A stretch of DNA of 64,000 bases from Dasyornis broadbenti (taxonomy: Eukaryota > Chordata > Aves > Passeriformes > Dasyornithidae). The translations under genes and the position numbers were made by a program. The DNA lies in contig VZRN01001317.1 in NCBI GenBank assembly GCA_013397935.1, positions 2,872,266 through 2,936,265 on the forward strand, read 5' to 3'. Positions 27,551-40,817 of the stretch are shown in pieces. The notes under the pieces were generated by a model. The model saw only the letters and a list, made by a program, of their open reading frames with translations, was not told the origin of the DNA and searched no databases. Every line of letters begins with the position of its first letter. Position 1 is the stretch's first letter.

Positions 27551-27680
27551 AAAAAAACAACAACAAAAGAAAAAAAAATACCAAACAACAACAAAACAAA
27601 ACAAAGAAACAAACAAAAAAACCACAAACAACAACAAAACAAAACAAAACAAAAAACAAAAAAAAAAGAAAAGAAAAAAC
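27551..27680 (+). repeat. A/C-rich tract (CAA and CAAAA units)
   Basis: About 130 bases made almost entirely of A with interspersed single C (aacaacaac and aaaacaaaac patterns) and a few G. Minus-strand frames across it are Phe/Leu/Val/Cys-rich artefacts. It has the same + strand orientation as the tracts at 3973, 12368, 46144 and 60460. Confidence 0.9.
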
Positions 27681-29889
27681 ACCTTGAAACTTAAACAAGA
27701 ATTCAGTATCACTGCCTTTTACCTGTATGACGTATGTCACAGTTTAGAAAAAGATTGCTTCATCCTGAAATGAGCAGGAGAAAAATTATTGAGGCAGATA
27801 AGAAAGTTTTTAGAAACTGAAAGCTCACCGGAATGTTGTCAGATCAAAGGCAGCAGAATTTAAAATTCTGAGAAAACACAAATGAATGTCCTGAAATAAA
27901 TGCAAAACTGTATTTCTAGGTAGTGGTTTTTCCTTTCTTGGAAGATCCTGTAGAGAAAGCACTTCCACAGAGTCTGATTTATGCACATGATTTGGGGTAG
28001 GAATTAGGTAAGGAAAAGCAAATTTTATTTCCTGAATCTTTTAATAAAAAGCATTTATTTCTTGAAAATCTGAATTTACCAATCAAAAAGATAAGATCCT
28101 GAACATCAGAAGCATTTGAAATGTATTGGATCTGAACTCCTAGCTTGAATTGAAGCAAGGGTGCTTACATCTTGCAGCAAAAGCAGGCTTTTCTATGGGT
28201 CCATGCTGCTACAAATCCAGTCCAGCTGCTACAACCAGCAGCCCAGAACAGGCTTTGGCTGTTTGGTCTCACAGGTAACACTAGTGACACATTCTAGATA
28301 CCAAACAAGCTCTGTCTTAAAATCAGTTTGATTTATTCTTTTCCTCCTCAGTCCCCCAAGATGGTCAAGTGCTCCTACATGAAAATATTTGCCTGTGAAT
28401 CTTAAAATACAAAAATTAGAGCAGAACCTACAAAATGTGAGTTTAATGGTACACACTTGCCAGAATATAAAGGCACGAAAGTCAACATTTATGATCTCAG
28501 ATGGGGGAAGATTCACGGCAGTGCTGAGAGGCAGGGAGGCATTTACAGGTTTGGGATTGTGGCACTACTCAGGAAAGGAGAGCTAAATTCCAATAAAATC
28601 CTTCACGCCCTTCCACATTGCTGCGTTTTCTGTATACACTTTCTCTTGTAGAAAAAAAAACCAAACCAGAGTGTTTTCAAAAGACCTACTATTTTTAACC
28701 TTTCTCTTATAAAACAAAAAACTCTAACAGAAGGAAAAAAAATATAATAAGGATTGTATTCAGGACACAGAATGAGATTTAATGAAAATATTGTGCTGCT
28801 CTATCAGTGTTTTGCACGTAAGTGCTACTTACCCAAAGATCCCTTTGCTTAAAATAAAAGAGGTCTTGATCCAGATCTAAAATATTCCTTCCACACACCG
28901 AGGCCTACCTGGTCTTACACTGGAATTGGTTCAGTAAGAAAATGGTGCTATTCCAGTTTACAGTAAGTGCTTTTGCTTAGTGCTCCTCAATTACTCTTTT
29001 GTTGTAATTTTCATTGAAGACCAGGACATTTCTCCCAATCCCAAATTATCAAATTGCATTCATGCTTTTACTGTTTTGTTAAAAAAAAAATCACTGTTCA
29101 AAATCTTTTGCTTCGTATGCATCATTTACAAAACATTTTGAAGTGTCTCAAAATGAAAAGTCATTTTAAGACCCTATTCTCCCCCTACCTTTCCAAGAAA
29201 GCATTTTCCCAAGAAAAGCAAAAGCCAACAAATGAAGAATATTTCAGCTCCAACCAGCTTGGTTGGTTTTGGTTTTCCTTTCCCTGTTCCTTTGTTCAGT
29301 TACAAAACTGAATATTGCAACTGACCCTGGCCAGAGGCAAAGTACAGCGAACAATTGTCACCTGATTCTAAATTTTATCCCAGGGACATCACCTACAAAC
29401 GTATGATACACATCCTGTCTGTGAAAGCTCTGCTCTCAGTAGTCTTTAATGGCTGGATTTGTCATTTGAAAGAAAAAGCTGAATATAGGATAAAAAGTAT
29501 ATCTATTTTTTTGATTAGGGGATGGTACAAGTTTCTGTAGGATGGTCTCTCAGCCAGACTCAGTGCAATGACAGATTTGCATGTTTATTCTAAACATGCA
29601 AAACTGGCCTCCATCCAGAACATTATTGCAAGGACTCACAGAATACCTCATAGGTATCTCCTAGGAGGGTGACTACTTTCGTTAGACAATAGAAGATGAA
29701 CAGGAGGTCAATAAAATACTGCAGAGTTCCACAAACCAGGGGAAAAACCTCAATTTTCTGTTCAAGGTCATGGACCCAGCCTGAGCTGCTGTTAAATTAA
29801 AGCTACCCTTTCGAGATGCTTAAATTATCTGTGCCATGTGGATTGGGACCATTGACAGCTGATGAGAAAATTACTTCTGTCCAACCTCA

Positions 29890-29900
29890 GGGGAATTCCC
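29890..29900. promoter_or_regulatory. Kappa-B-like palindrome
   Basis: The 11 bases ggggaattccc form a symmetrical site (four G, AAT or ATT centre, four-base complement) that fits the Rel/NF-kappa-B consensus GGGRNWYYCC in both orientations. Its flanks look non-repetitive. A site this specific is expected well under once per 64 kb by chance, but it was picked after reading, so binding is only a possibility. Confidence 0.3.
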
Positions 29901-32900
29901 ACACCTATTAGACCTCAGTGGAAATGAGATAAGTTTGCTTTAAGCTCCTTCCGGGCTGTGTGCCAGAGTTTGGCAGAATCCATAAAAGAAACAGAGCTCC
30001 CAGGCCAGCAGTCACTTAGGCTTGGATTTGGTGTTTGACAAGGAACGCCTAAATGAGGCACAGGAGGGAAAATAAGCGCCTTGCTTTGATTAGATGAATC
30101 AGAGAGTACTCTCTTTCAAAAAGGTAATTTCAAGAGGCAAACATCTCCTTATTCCCAAAGAACTGGTGAGTAAAACGATGGGATGGGGTGTGCAAGAAAA
30201 GCGGAGTCAGCAAAGAACCCAAGGTTATCAATTTAGCAGCCACAGGTTATGAAATATTCTGCAAGACTGTTATGGGTCCTGATGTGTAATTTCTCAAGTG
30301 CACATGACAGATGCATCATAAATAATAAACCAATGCATAAATGTAGCTTATGTCTTAGGGGATAATGCCACATTCTTTTCACTCATAGGTCATTAGCTGT
30401 CATTTTAATTCCTCGGATTAGGGTCTTCAGCATTCCTCAACACTGGCAGTCCACTTCTACATAAATAATGCTGCGCTCCTGTAATTTGCTGGGTTTTCCA
30501 GGCAACAGAGTGTGACAGAGCAGAGCAGCTGTTCTTAATTGTCATACAAGAAGCAGGGAAGGTGTAATTTTGCTTTAACATTTGGTCAAGGCTGACGACC
30601 AAAACCACCACAACCATGCCCTGACCCTGCCAACTCCACGCTCATATAAGAATAATATATCTCCTCAAGCTCTTCTGTCTCTCCCTTCTTTGCAGCAGAG
30701 CTTCCTTTTAAGAACCACTGAAGAGAATCTGGATTTTCACGTCTCTTTCAGCTGTCGCAGAGCACATTGCAACCAGAAAATCCTGCAGCTAAATCCCTAC
30801 TTGTTTTAAGCCCCTCTAAATTAGACTCAACACAGATGTGTGGGTATTCCAAGCATCCAAACTGCCTTTTCTCTGGACATTCTGGGTACAGGGTAGAACT
30901 GGTCCAGTTTAAGATTAACCAGGCTCCCCTAAAGTCTTACCATGTTGTCATGCTTGCTAACTATTTTTGTCCTGACAAGAATAGCTTGCCTCCAGGAAAA
31001 GGAGTTCACAAGGTATTCCTAAAGTCGCTTGAATGATCCTGGTCTTTCTTCATCTTCTTTCCACATCCTCCTGGCTAAGCAGGCTTTCCATGGTGCCTTC
31101 CTTACTTATGCTCACAGCCCTTAACGCTCGTTGCACAGACATCTTTAGGCTCTGAACTCCACTAGGGTCCTGGAAATTGGCTGATGAAAAGTAAAAATTC
31201 TTTTATGAATCTACTTTGCTCACTCCCAGCAGGGCTTGGATTATGTACTCCACGGGACTGTTGGGATCATGAAGTGGCACAGAGATTGTTTTCCTTGTGC
31301 CTTATATTCTCCTGGTGAAAAACAGGGCAACAGACCTCAAATTAAATATGAGTGATGTCAGTCACACCAAGACACCCCAAGCTACCCAGCTAAATCTTAC
31401 TACTTATTAGAGCAACTATAATAATCATTATTTTCATCATCAATGTATTTATATTCTTGGTTTAGTTTCTTTTCATTGAGGCAGTGCTAGAGAGCTTCCT
31501 TCCGAGTTTTCTGTTAAGCTGGGGTTTACTAAGGCTCTACAGAAACATTTTCTTTTCAGGTAAAGGCATTAAAGGTTTACATGTGGCTTTTCTTTTTGCC
31601 TTGAATTTATCTTTTATTAAAAAGCCACAAGAAGAAAGCAGTGGAAGAATGCCACAAAAATGGTGCAAGTGCTTGCCTCATGAGGTCTCAGCTGTCATCT
31701 GACTATGGATTTTTAAATGACAAACAACAACATGCAAGTGAAAATAACATGTCATTCCTCCTCTCACCTACCTCTGGGTAAGTGGAACTGCCATTTAAAA
31801 AAAAAAACAAAAAAACAAGGTAATTTGTTTTCACTTGACAGCAGCAACTAAAAGTACATCAATGCTGCTGTCATGAGCGGTATCTTGGATTGCCCCACAG
31901 TGGTGTTTCTGCCTGATTGAAGGGGATACTTGCAGGGAAAGACAAGCTGAGAAAGAAAACATCAACAGATATTTCACATTTGATCTTAAACTTAGGAAAG
32001 GGATAAAGGTTGAGGAAATTAAACCTATTTCCAGGTGTTGCAGATGACATTCATCAAAATTACGTCTTTTTCCCATCAGCCAACTACAAACACGCATGGG
32101 CAACACCTTCTCATGGAACAGATTTGTTTATATAAAACACACTGATAATTGTCTAACTGATAATCCCACAGTTCAAAAATGTTCCTACATCCTTCTGGTT
32201 CAAGGGAGTTCATTTCCACCTGTGAGACATCCGTCACCAAAAGCCAGGGCTGCCGACAGTGTGAAAGGGAAGGGAGCTACTGAATGGTTCAGCTCTGTCA
32301 TAATGGACCAGGACTGTGTCTATATATAAATATATATATCAGTCATCTGCTGAGCCATGTCTTCTCACTGTCTGCCTCAATATTCACCTCAAAGTGCTCA
32401 AGTCCAAGGCAGGATCAAGATATAAACGAGCCAAACTTAATTTAAACTTGGATCTCCTACAGCTCAACCAAAGGGACAGAAAAGATCTTTATATTACTGG
32501 TCCCCATTCTGCCCCTTCTCAGTCAGGGTCCCCACAAATGAAAAGGCCCTGTCTCCTTGCCTTCAATTCCAGGCCAAGCTGGAAGTGCATTAGGATACTC
32601 TAAACGGCATCGGCTGCCATTTCCTTTATCATTATTTGTCCTAGAAACTCCAGAGAAAAAGATATAAAGAACCATCTGTCCTGCCTCTAGTCACCTCGAT
32701 TTTCTCCACTTTAAGAGAATCCTTAGTAGAAACTGGCAAAATCTGCCCACAAGACCTGCAAGAGTAGCTAGGCATAAAAAAATCGGATCCAGTGTCAGGC
32801 ATTACTTTAATTTCTTTTGTATACAACTGATGAAACAGAAAAAAATGAATCTCTGCAGAGAGCCCGCAGAATACATTTAAAAATGTCATGTGAATATCAA

Positions 32901-35900
32901 TTTACTTTGTTCATATTTCTTTTTGTTTGCATTTCCCAAATACTCCAGTGAAAAAGCTTCTCTAGCAGAAGCCTTTGCAAAGATTTAATATGGTTTGCTC
33001 AAACTGAAAATGAGGAATGGTACACTCAAATATGGGGTTTGCTGTTGGTTGTAAGTCATTTGAAGAGAGGGCAGGAAATTACCACATGCATTCTTTATAC
33101 GAAAATTCTTAATTAGGCTTTTTTTAATGACTGAGAATTACTGACTTTTAAATATAAATTGGAATGTTTACAAATAATTGAGTAATGCACAAAGCAGAGA
33201 AGAGTGGTCTGAGAAGAATTAGACAAATGGACGCACTTCAGAATGAAAAGTACAACTTCTTGAGTGAGATGGCTAAAACCCTGCTCCCTTTATTTTGCAT
33301 GATGTTTACCAAATACCAAACTGTCTGTGCTGGCTGCCCTTAGCCAGCGAAACCTTTCTTTCACTTTCTTGAAAAGGGGCATGTGTGTGTCCTGAAAGCT
33401 GTGGGCGTGAGAACCTCAGGTTTCTTTTTCTTATTTAGAATAGGATAAAGGACTTACACCTACTTGTGGAAGTGGCCATTTTCTGACCCTCAGCTTGATG
33501 TCATACCAGCCAAGAGCTAGAAATAAATCAGAGCCAGGCAAACCGTGCTTTAACCCTACCCAAAGTCCCCAATTAATTAACCTAAAGTGAAAGAGTCCAC
33601 AGAGCCTCTTGTCAGTCTTGCATGAGAAATTCTTCCCTAGGCTCCAAAATTTGCAAACAAAGGAAAATACCAATCGTTTTATAAGCACAAATTCAAGAGA
33701 GTGTGCTATTTCTTTACCATAAAAACACGATCCCTGATTACCACAAGAGATTTCCCTACAGAGGGGGTGCAGAGGTGTCAAGGCCCGTCACTCACAAAGC
33801 TCAGGGAAGCAGAAATCTGACTCCTTTATGCTTCAATCCCATACCCAAGTACAAGAAGGGAGGTGACTCTCACTGAAAGCATCCCCAAACCAAAGGTGCA
33901 CTGAGGGAAGAGCAAGAGTGGGTGCTGAAGGAGTTCCTGGGTGGGACCCACCGTGCTCAGCTTCCAGGGACAGGGGCACATCTGTACAGCAGCTGCTGGA
34001 AGGAGAACCAGCGGCTGACAGAGATCTGATCTCAGGCACCCTTGAATTAAAGGCCGTGCTGGAAGGGAACAGCATGGAAAGCCAGGTTGCCACAGAGAAC
34101 CTGCAGGAAATTCTGTGCGTGCTCATGCCCATGGAGATGGGGCTCCCTGCTTGAGTCACTGCTGGGACATGCAAAGTGTTCTCTTCGTACATCCACGCTC
34201 TGCCATCCATGCCCAGCCGCAGTCAGTCAGCACTGGTGACTCACGTCTCACTTTCCTTGCCCTTGAGCGCCAGCACTGGATGTTTCATGGTGCTCTGTGT
34301 GCTCCTGCACCTAAAGGGACACATTTTGCAATATTTTAATCAGGAAACGCATCTGCTGTAGTCTGTTAGGGCCAAACATTTACGACTGAAAAATTGTTTT
34401 GACTCCAGAAGAGTGATTGAGAGACAGAAAAATGAATTGTGACTTTAAATTTAGCCCGAAGGAAAAAAAGCAGGCGAGGGAAAATGTTGATTTTTTGGGG
34501 AAATCTCATTTCACTAGAGACTTAAGGCTTAATAGGGTCTGGAACCTTGGCTTTCCCCACAGAAGGGAATATTTCCAATGGAGCAGAGTTGTGTTCAGTG
34601 AACGTGGAGCCTTTGTGAGTAGAAACTTCGGAGCCTGCACTGATTTCCTACAAGAGACTGCAGTATTCCCTCATGTTGAAGTTAATTCTGCTTGATACTG
34701 TTTATCTGGCTAAGACACATTGACACGGAACATTTCTCAATATAAGATGACTTAGACTCCTATTGGTGACCACTTTCAGAGAGGATTCCTGCATCATTTG
34801 GCTGAGAAAAGGCAGGGAAGGAAGGCAGCCCTGTGAGATTTGCCTACCATTAGTAACACACTGCGTCTCCAGGTGTTGTCACTGAATGTCACTCTGACAT
34901 ATTCCCTCAAGAAACCTCCCTGTCTGACTGACACCAGCACAGATGAGATGTGTAATGTGTAACGACGTGCTCAGGAGCCTGAGGCTTTCCCACTCAGCTT
35001 CCCAGGGCTGCATCTGCTTCCACAAAGACAGGTCTGTTCATAGATCTCAGAGGTGGCACAGAAATGGTTTGCATCTTTCGTATTTTTAACATAGGTTTTT
35101 CCTTTCTTGCTGTAGTAGGCTCAACTATCCCCACCCACCAACTACTTCTATTTCAGGGAGCTGTTTTGTGACTAGCTCCTCTTAAAGGGTGTGTTGAAAT
35201 AGAGATCAGATGGTGAGACTTAAATACGAGGACCACAAGCCTTGGCAAGCGGAGAATGAAGACTTAAACGTTTCTCTTCTTAAATTCAACACAGGACAGT
35301 GATGAAAGGCAAGAAGTGCTTCTTCCCCCTGCTATCCTCCTCTTCCCCCAATCCACCTGTGTTTTCTTCCGTTCTATAAAATTACACGTGAAAGTCTTCT
35401 GGACAGAAAAATAAGAGGTCATAATTATTAATCCTGTTCCAGTCTGGCAATTAACAAAACCTGAACATCCATTCACACAAACTCTACACACTTTAATATA
35501 ATTACGGGCATCCTTTTATTTTTGGTTCTTGATAAGTGGTATCAAATACCCCAAATTTCTTTTGTCCCACATTTTACTGCTATTTACAAGCACTCACTTA
35601 TCCTGCAAGAACAGAGCAAACAATACTTTTATTACAAGGCAAATTAATTTAAAGGTAAAATACAGATTTTGTATTTGAACACCATCTCACAAAGAAATAA
35701 CCTACACACTAAGTTATTTTAATGAGCAAAACATGTTTGAGCTCTTCAGTCCCTCAGAATACAGGGAATTTATCAGGTAGCAGTCAGACAGCCCTGGTTT
35801 TGTAATCAACAAGTAAAGAACTAGTGGAACTGTCATGAAGCTCAATTGACTTCTTAGACTGAGACATTCATCTGTTGAGAAGTTAAAGATGAATGCCTGG

Positions 35901-36930
35901 AACAAGGCCCAAATTTCTTTCTAGAAGCCTAAAATGAAATGTCTCCTGCTACCACACCAGGCAGCGTTCACTTCATAAACAAACCACTAAGATCATACCG
36001 GCATGTACACGCCACACCACATCCCAACGCGAGTCCTCGTGGAACTGCGGCCACTAATCAAAAATCCCGTAAGTCAAGTTCACTCAGCAGTTTCTTAATT
36101 CATACCAGGTCCTCAGAACACTCTGAAATTTAAATGCTTTAATCGCAGGCTGCACTGCAGTTCTCTAATTAGCAAGTGTTCATGGAATGAGCTGCTCTGC
36201 AACAGGACACATCCCACAATGGCTCATAATTTGAGTGGGAAGGTAACAGACACGTTTAAAAGCACAAATTAACTTGATGGTAATGAGGAAGCCTCTCTGT
36301 CAGCAATATCACAAATTGAATTATCTGCTACCTCACTAGTGATGAGGAATAATTAAGAAAGCTACACAATTGCTTACAAATAAACCAGCACCAGATCGGC
36401 TGAAAGATGTCTGTCTTGGAATTTCTTTGGCCTAGCAACATTCATTCCCTTAACTCTGATACCATTTGTTTGTAGGTAAACCAGATCTTCAGCATTATCT
36501 TAATTAAGCTTTTAAAATTTAATTTCCTTTTTCAAAGGAGAGTATCTTGGGCACTACACAGCAAGTTTTCATTAACAATGCAGCAGCTTCAACAGAGCAT
36601 TTCCAAGATGAACAGGAAAGCACAACAAAAAGGGCTCTATCAGCTGATGGCCCTGGGGGGTTGAGGCAGAAAGAAGCACCTTGCAACACAAGTCTCTCAA
36701 TAGTCACCCTAAAACACAATAGATTCCGCAAAGGAACTCAGTCACTAAGCAATTAAAGTGCAAATTATGTTTTAAGGCCACATAGTTCATTTAAATTAAA
36801 ATTATGCTTTGTAGGCAAATATTAAAGACAGCAAACACTTATATCAAGAGTTCTTTTCAGGTTTTTTCTCTTCTGATTTGGTGGAATTTTTTGACATTTT
36901 AAGATTTAACTGAAATTAGACCCTATTGCC

Positions 36931-36946
36931 TTTTTTTTTTTTTTTT
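36931..36946 (+). repeat. Poly-T homopolymer (16 T)
   Basis: An uninterrupted run of 16 T. No retrocopy or splice context was recognised next to it. Confidence 0.9.
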
Positions 36947-38491
36947 GACTTTGCAAACAATTGAAGAGAGTAGCAGATTATTTTCCTGTAATTAATTAAA
37001 ACAGAAAAGGATTATCAACTCTAGTAACTCATTCATAGAGATTCCAAGATCACTCCTGGCAGTTCAGTAATTATTCATATTAACTACAGATGCAATATCC
37101 TTACTTGGCACTTGCTAGAACTGCAAATTGAAAAAGCAGCAAGACAATGAGCAATGTAAATAGGTAAAGTATGACAGACTTTTAAAATTTTTATAAAGTG
37201 CAATGAACCTTTGGTATCAATCCAGACTGCAAAATACAGACATTTTAGTCCTCTCTCCCCACCCCGTGCGTGTGATTTTGGATCTTTCACTTAACTGCAG
37301 AAAGGATCATAATCAATGCATCATATCTGGCACCAGCTGAGCTTTAAATTCACAATTTACACAATACAACAACGCTGGATTTTGAACAATTGCAGGTAAG
37401 GCTTTTGTGTAGCATGCGTTGGTGTCCTAATTTACGCACTTGAGATTTTATGCAGTGTTTTGCAGTTCACATGCTATTGTAACCAAGTATGCAGTGAAAA
37501 ACACAGCTGGGCCGGCGATGTTTTGGCAAGCAAATAACAAACAGGCTGCTGGTGATCTTCCAATCCTCTGCTAATCCAAGTGATATTAAAATAGAGATAC
37601 AAAATAATGCAGGTCTGAGCGGTTTCAGTCAGCAAGGTAAGCCTAACAGTGATGGAGGTTTCAGAGCAGTAATACACTCTTCTCAATTTGGGCTTTCAAG
37701 ATTTACTGGAGAAATAATGTTTTAGCAGTCCTAGTCACCTGGAGCATAAAAATACATACATATAAATGTATCAGGTCAGAGCAAGCATGCTGGCATTACA
37801 TTTTTTTTTATAAAGTGAAAACTCAATAAATAAGGAAAGTATCTAACACATGGTTCTCAATGCCACCTAAGATGATAAGAAAAGGTAATGACCTTGGCAG
37901 ACATAAGTAATTTCACCCAATGGTGCTGGACAAACTGCTCGGCTGTAATTTAGGGAAGATTATGGTTTGGTTAGATGCACTGAAGTTGAAATAACACCTA
38001 CAAATAATCCATACTTTCCCATTCCCTGCTAAGTATGGAGATTCCTGCAATAGTCCTGATTTTATGGAACTATATTTCTTTCTATGTGAACAGCAAGAGA
38101 TATCATCTTAAATACTGGAGTAGTTTTGAGGAAGTTCTTTCCTTTTCACAAATAATTCACAGATTGCCCCTGCTGAAAAGAAAAGCTATTCTGCAATAAC
38201 TACTTTGCAAAGTAATGAAACTAGGCAGATACTGGAAGAATATGACAAAATATATTTGGTTGAATCATGTCTGGAAAATTTCAAAGATCTTGAATAAAAA
38301 TGAAATACTCAAATAGCAACATTCAAATGAAAGACAAACCACATTCAAATATCTTATATTAAAACTGAAATTGTCATAATTTTCTAATCAGGGAATATAT
38401 TAAAATATTACATGCTCTAGTAAAGGTAGCTAAAAGTTTATAGTCATATACGGAAAACAAGATTAAAGACAAAATATTCATTTATCCAAAG

Positions 38492-38520
38492 TATTTGGGA
38501 TTTGTAAAGTATCCCAAATA
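38492..38520. repeat. Perfect 10-bp inverted repeat, 9-nt loop
   Basis: The arm tatttgggat (38492-38501) pairs exactly with atcccaaata (38511-38520). It is too short for a microRNA precursor; no function is assigned. Confidence 0.85.
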
Positions 38521-40574
38521 TCATAAGTAGAAACAAAAGAACTTCCAAATATCCAGATAATTCTGAAAATCATTTCAAATTCAGTAACAGGTAGTTTTCA
38601 TGTTTTGGCAGATATATAATGGTATTTATAGCAAAACACACAATAAAACACCTGATGACGAACCTAGGGCAGTAAGGTTATAAGGCCAGTAGTCTGCCAA
38701 GAGATAAATTATTTACTTTACAACATAGCTGGCTGCAAGTAATTTTTCTGTGTTTCTATTTATTAAATATGAAAACAATTCCAGACTACTTATTCATGTT
38801 CTTAATCAAACGATATTTCCATATTTTGCAGTTCCACTTCAATCACACCAAATTCTTTTCACTGTTTTGTGCAGCCACAGAACTGTAGTTGATCCTTATT
38901 TCAGCTCGCCTTGGTTTGAGACATATTCCCAGATACAACAAGGACAACTGAATCAAAAGTACTAAAGCTGCTGTTCTTCCATGAATGATGAAATTTTTAT
39001 TAAAGACTTGCCAATGTTGACAGGCAAAGAACGGCCACAGGCTACAAAATAATTTCTTCCATAGCTGCCCACCTTCTCCTCCCACGGTCTACACACTTGC
39101 AATTTACAGCCATTATTGTTTGTTTCCCAAAAAAAAATGATCAGATAAGGCAAAATGTCCATGACCTTGGTGACCCACCGTTACTCAAACACAGGCTAGT
39201 AAAACAAGTTTGTGTCAGTACCACTTCTTTCCCAGCAAACAGTTATAATTTGCCAGAAACCTTTAACAGCCAGACAGTGCCAGCCAGGCATTGAGTCTGT
39301 AACTTCCTTTTAACATCTCTTAGGCAAATCATCAAAATATAAACCCCTGCTGTTACCCTGAAGAACAGTTAAGTATAGGCCTAGAAGAAAGCAATTGTGT
39401 TTCCGAGGCTGTGCACAGTCCTCTTGTGTGCACTGATTGCTGCAGCCTGGCACCTCCTGGTGATACGAAAAACAAGCTGCACAGCAAAGAAAACCACACA
39501 AATACAGCTCCAATGCGCAGGGGTTTATCTAAAAGGTTCTGATATTCTACTTAAACTGGATTAGACCCTAACAATGAGAACATATAAATATCTGTTAATG
39601 TCCGCACATGTTACTGGTCACTTAACGTGCATAAACGTCTCAGAAAACGACACCATCGTAATGGTCGACTAGCAAATCAGATTTTATAACTTATATAGTA
39701 TGGGTCAAAGATTTTAATTTTAAGAGACTTCTTATTTAAAAGAAGCTTTCATTCCCAACCATTTTTTTTCAAACACAAACTTACACTTATAACAAGCCCT
39801 TGTAGTCCAGCATATTACCACAGAAAAGACTTCAATATTTTACAACGTTATAGAGTATTTGATTGAAGTATACAGAACTGGGGGTAAATTTAGCATTGAA
39901 CCCTAAGTAGCAGCTGACTGCCTTCCCTGAGAGACTCCCTACAGCCTTCCAGAATCTGTTTTCAAACCTCAAATCAAGCTAAACTCAAGATTAATCCGTA
40001 ATTCTTTCCCAGATAAAAAGAAAACTATACTCCCCATAAATCTGCAGTGACCCACCGAAGGATTTCTCACCAAGTCAATTAGCAATATAAATTCCACCCA
40101 GATGAGTGTATTTAGGTGCATGGTGAGATCATTAACCTTATTATGCCACCCTGTCTTGTTTTCAAGCTTCCCACTAATCTGTTGCTAATAGATACAGGTG
40201 CCAGAATTATTGCCTGCAAAGGCTCTTCCTTCTAATGGAAGTAATTCGTGGTTCTGCCATTTATCACTCACATTTCTAAGGTGTGTCTTATGCTAACATG
40301 TGGAACATTTTGTAACTCCATGGAAGGATGTGCCGGTGCTCCTGGTTGCCTGCCCGTTCCCATCTGTCGAGCTGGCTCATTCCAGAGCCCTATTGTTTAG
40401 GTAATACCTCATGACACAGTAGAGGCTCCTGAATTTTGAGCTGTGGGTCCTCTGGCCTCCTCCAGAGGAAATCCTCTTTCCCCTGCACTAACCCGACAGT
40501 GCTAGGCTTAAACACAAAACTTACAGCCGGTGTGAAACGCCTCGGTGTGCAGCCCTGCCTGGAGGGACCCGATA

Positions 40575-40643
40575 GCAACAGCGATAAAACGCAGCTGTAA
40601 GAAGGACTAGTCTCTAGCTGAGTGAGAAATGCTCATTTATTTA
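40575..40643 (+). repeat. Diverged duplicated block, copy 1
   Basis: These 69 bases align without gaps to 41788-41856 at 53 of 69 positions (about 77 per cent). The best-kept core runs agtctc, then agctgagtga, then aatgct. It is either one copy of an old local duplication or one of two fragments of an ancient interspersed repeat that I cannot name. Confidence 0.6.
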
Positions 40644-40751
40644 TCCACGTTATGCTACAGGGACGCTGATAAGGACATCAACCTTGGACGCTCTGGCTCT
40701 GAGTGCCAGCAGGGAACAGCTCAGCTGAAGCTCTGGGAGCCTGCGCTCTCT

Positions 40752-40817
40752 GCAGAGTCCCTCTACTCAAAGCTGTTTTCCTTTGCAGAGTCCCACCACT
40801 CAAAGCTGTTTTCCTTC
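40752..40817 (+). repeat. 33-bp tandem duplication, two copies
   Basis: Units 40752-40784 and 40785-40817 differ at three positions; both begin gcagagtccc and end actcaaagctgttttcct plus one base. The unit length is a multiple of three, so overlapping open frames continue through it, but no known protein repeat is encoded. High identity suggests a fairly recent or conserved duplication. Confidence 0.9.

Larger units (their letters stand above)
27681..40574. other. Long unique non-coding stretch
   Basis: Nearly 13 kb without a recognisable gene, transposon or RNA gene. Open frames reach at most 125 codons (33833-34210, minus), lie in a GC-richer patch (33800-34330) with overlapping frames on both strands, and are unrecognised. 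Small simple-sequence runs lie at 31797-31818 (A/C), 32321-32339 (TA-type) and 36931-36946 (T16). Sections 29790-30110 and 36120-36510 are flagged as possible regulatory elements. Confidence 0.55.

Noticed and set aside
27442..27740. Phe/Leu/Val/Cys-rich minus-strand frames and a Lys/Asn-rich plus frame
   Set aside because: They are translations of the A/C tract at 27551-27680.
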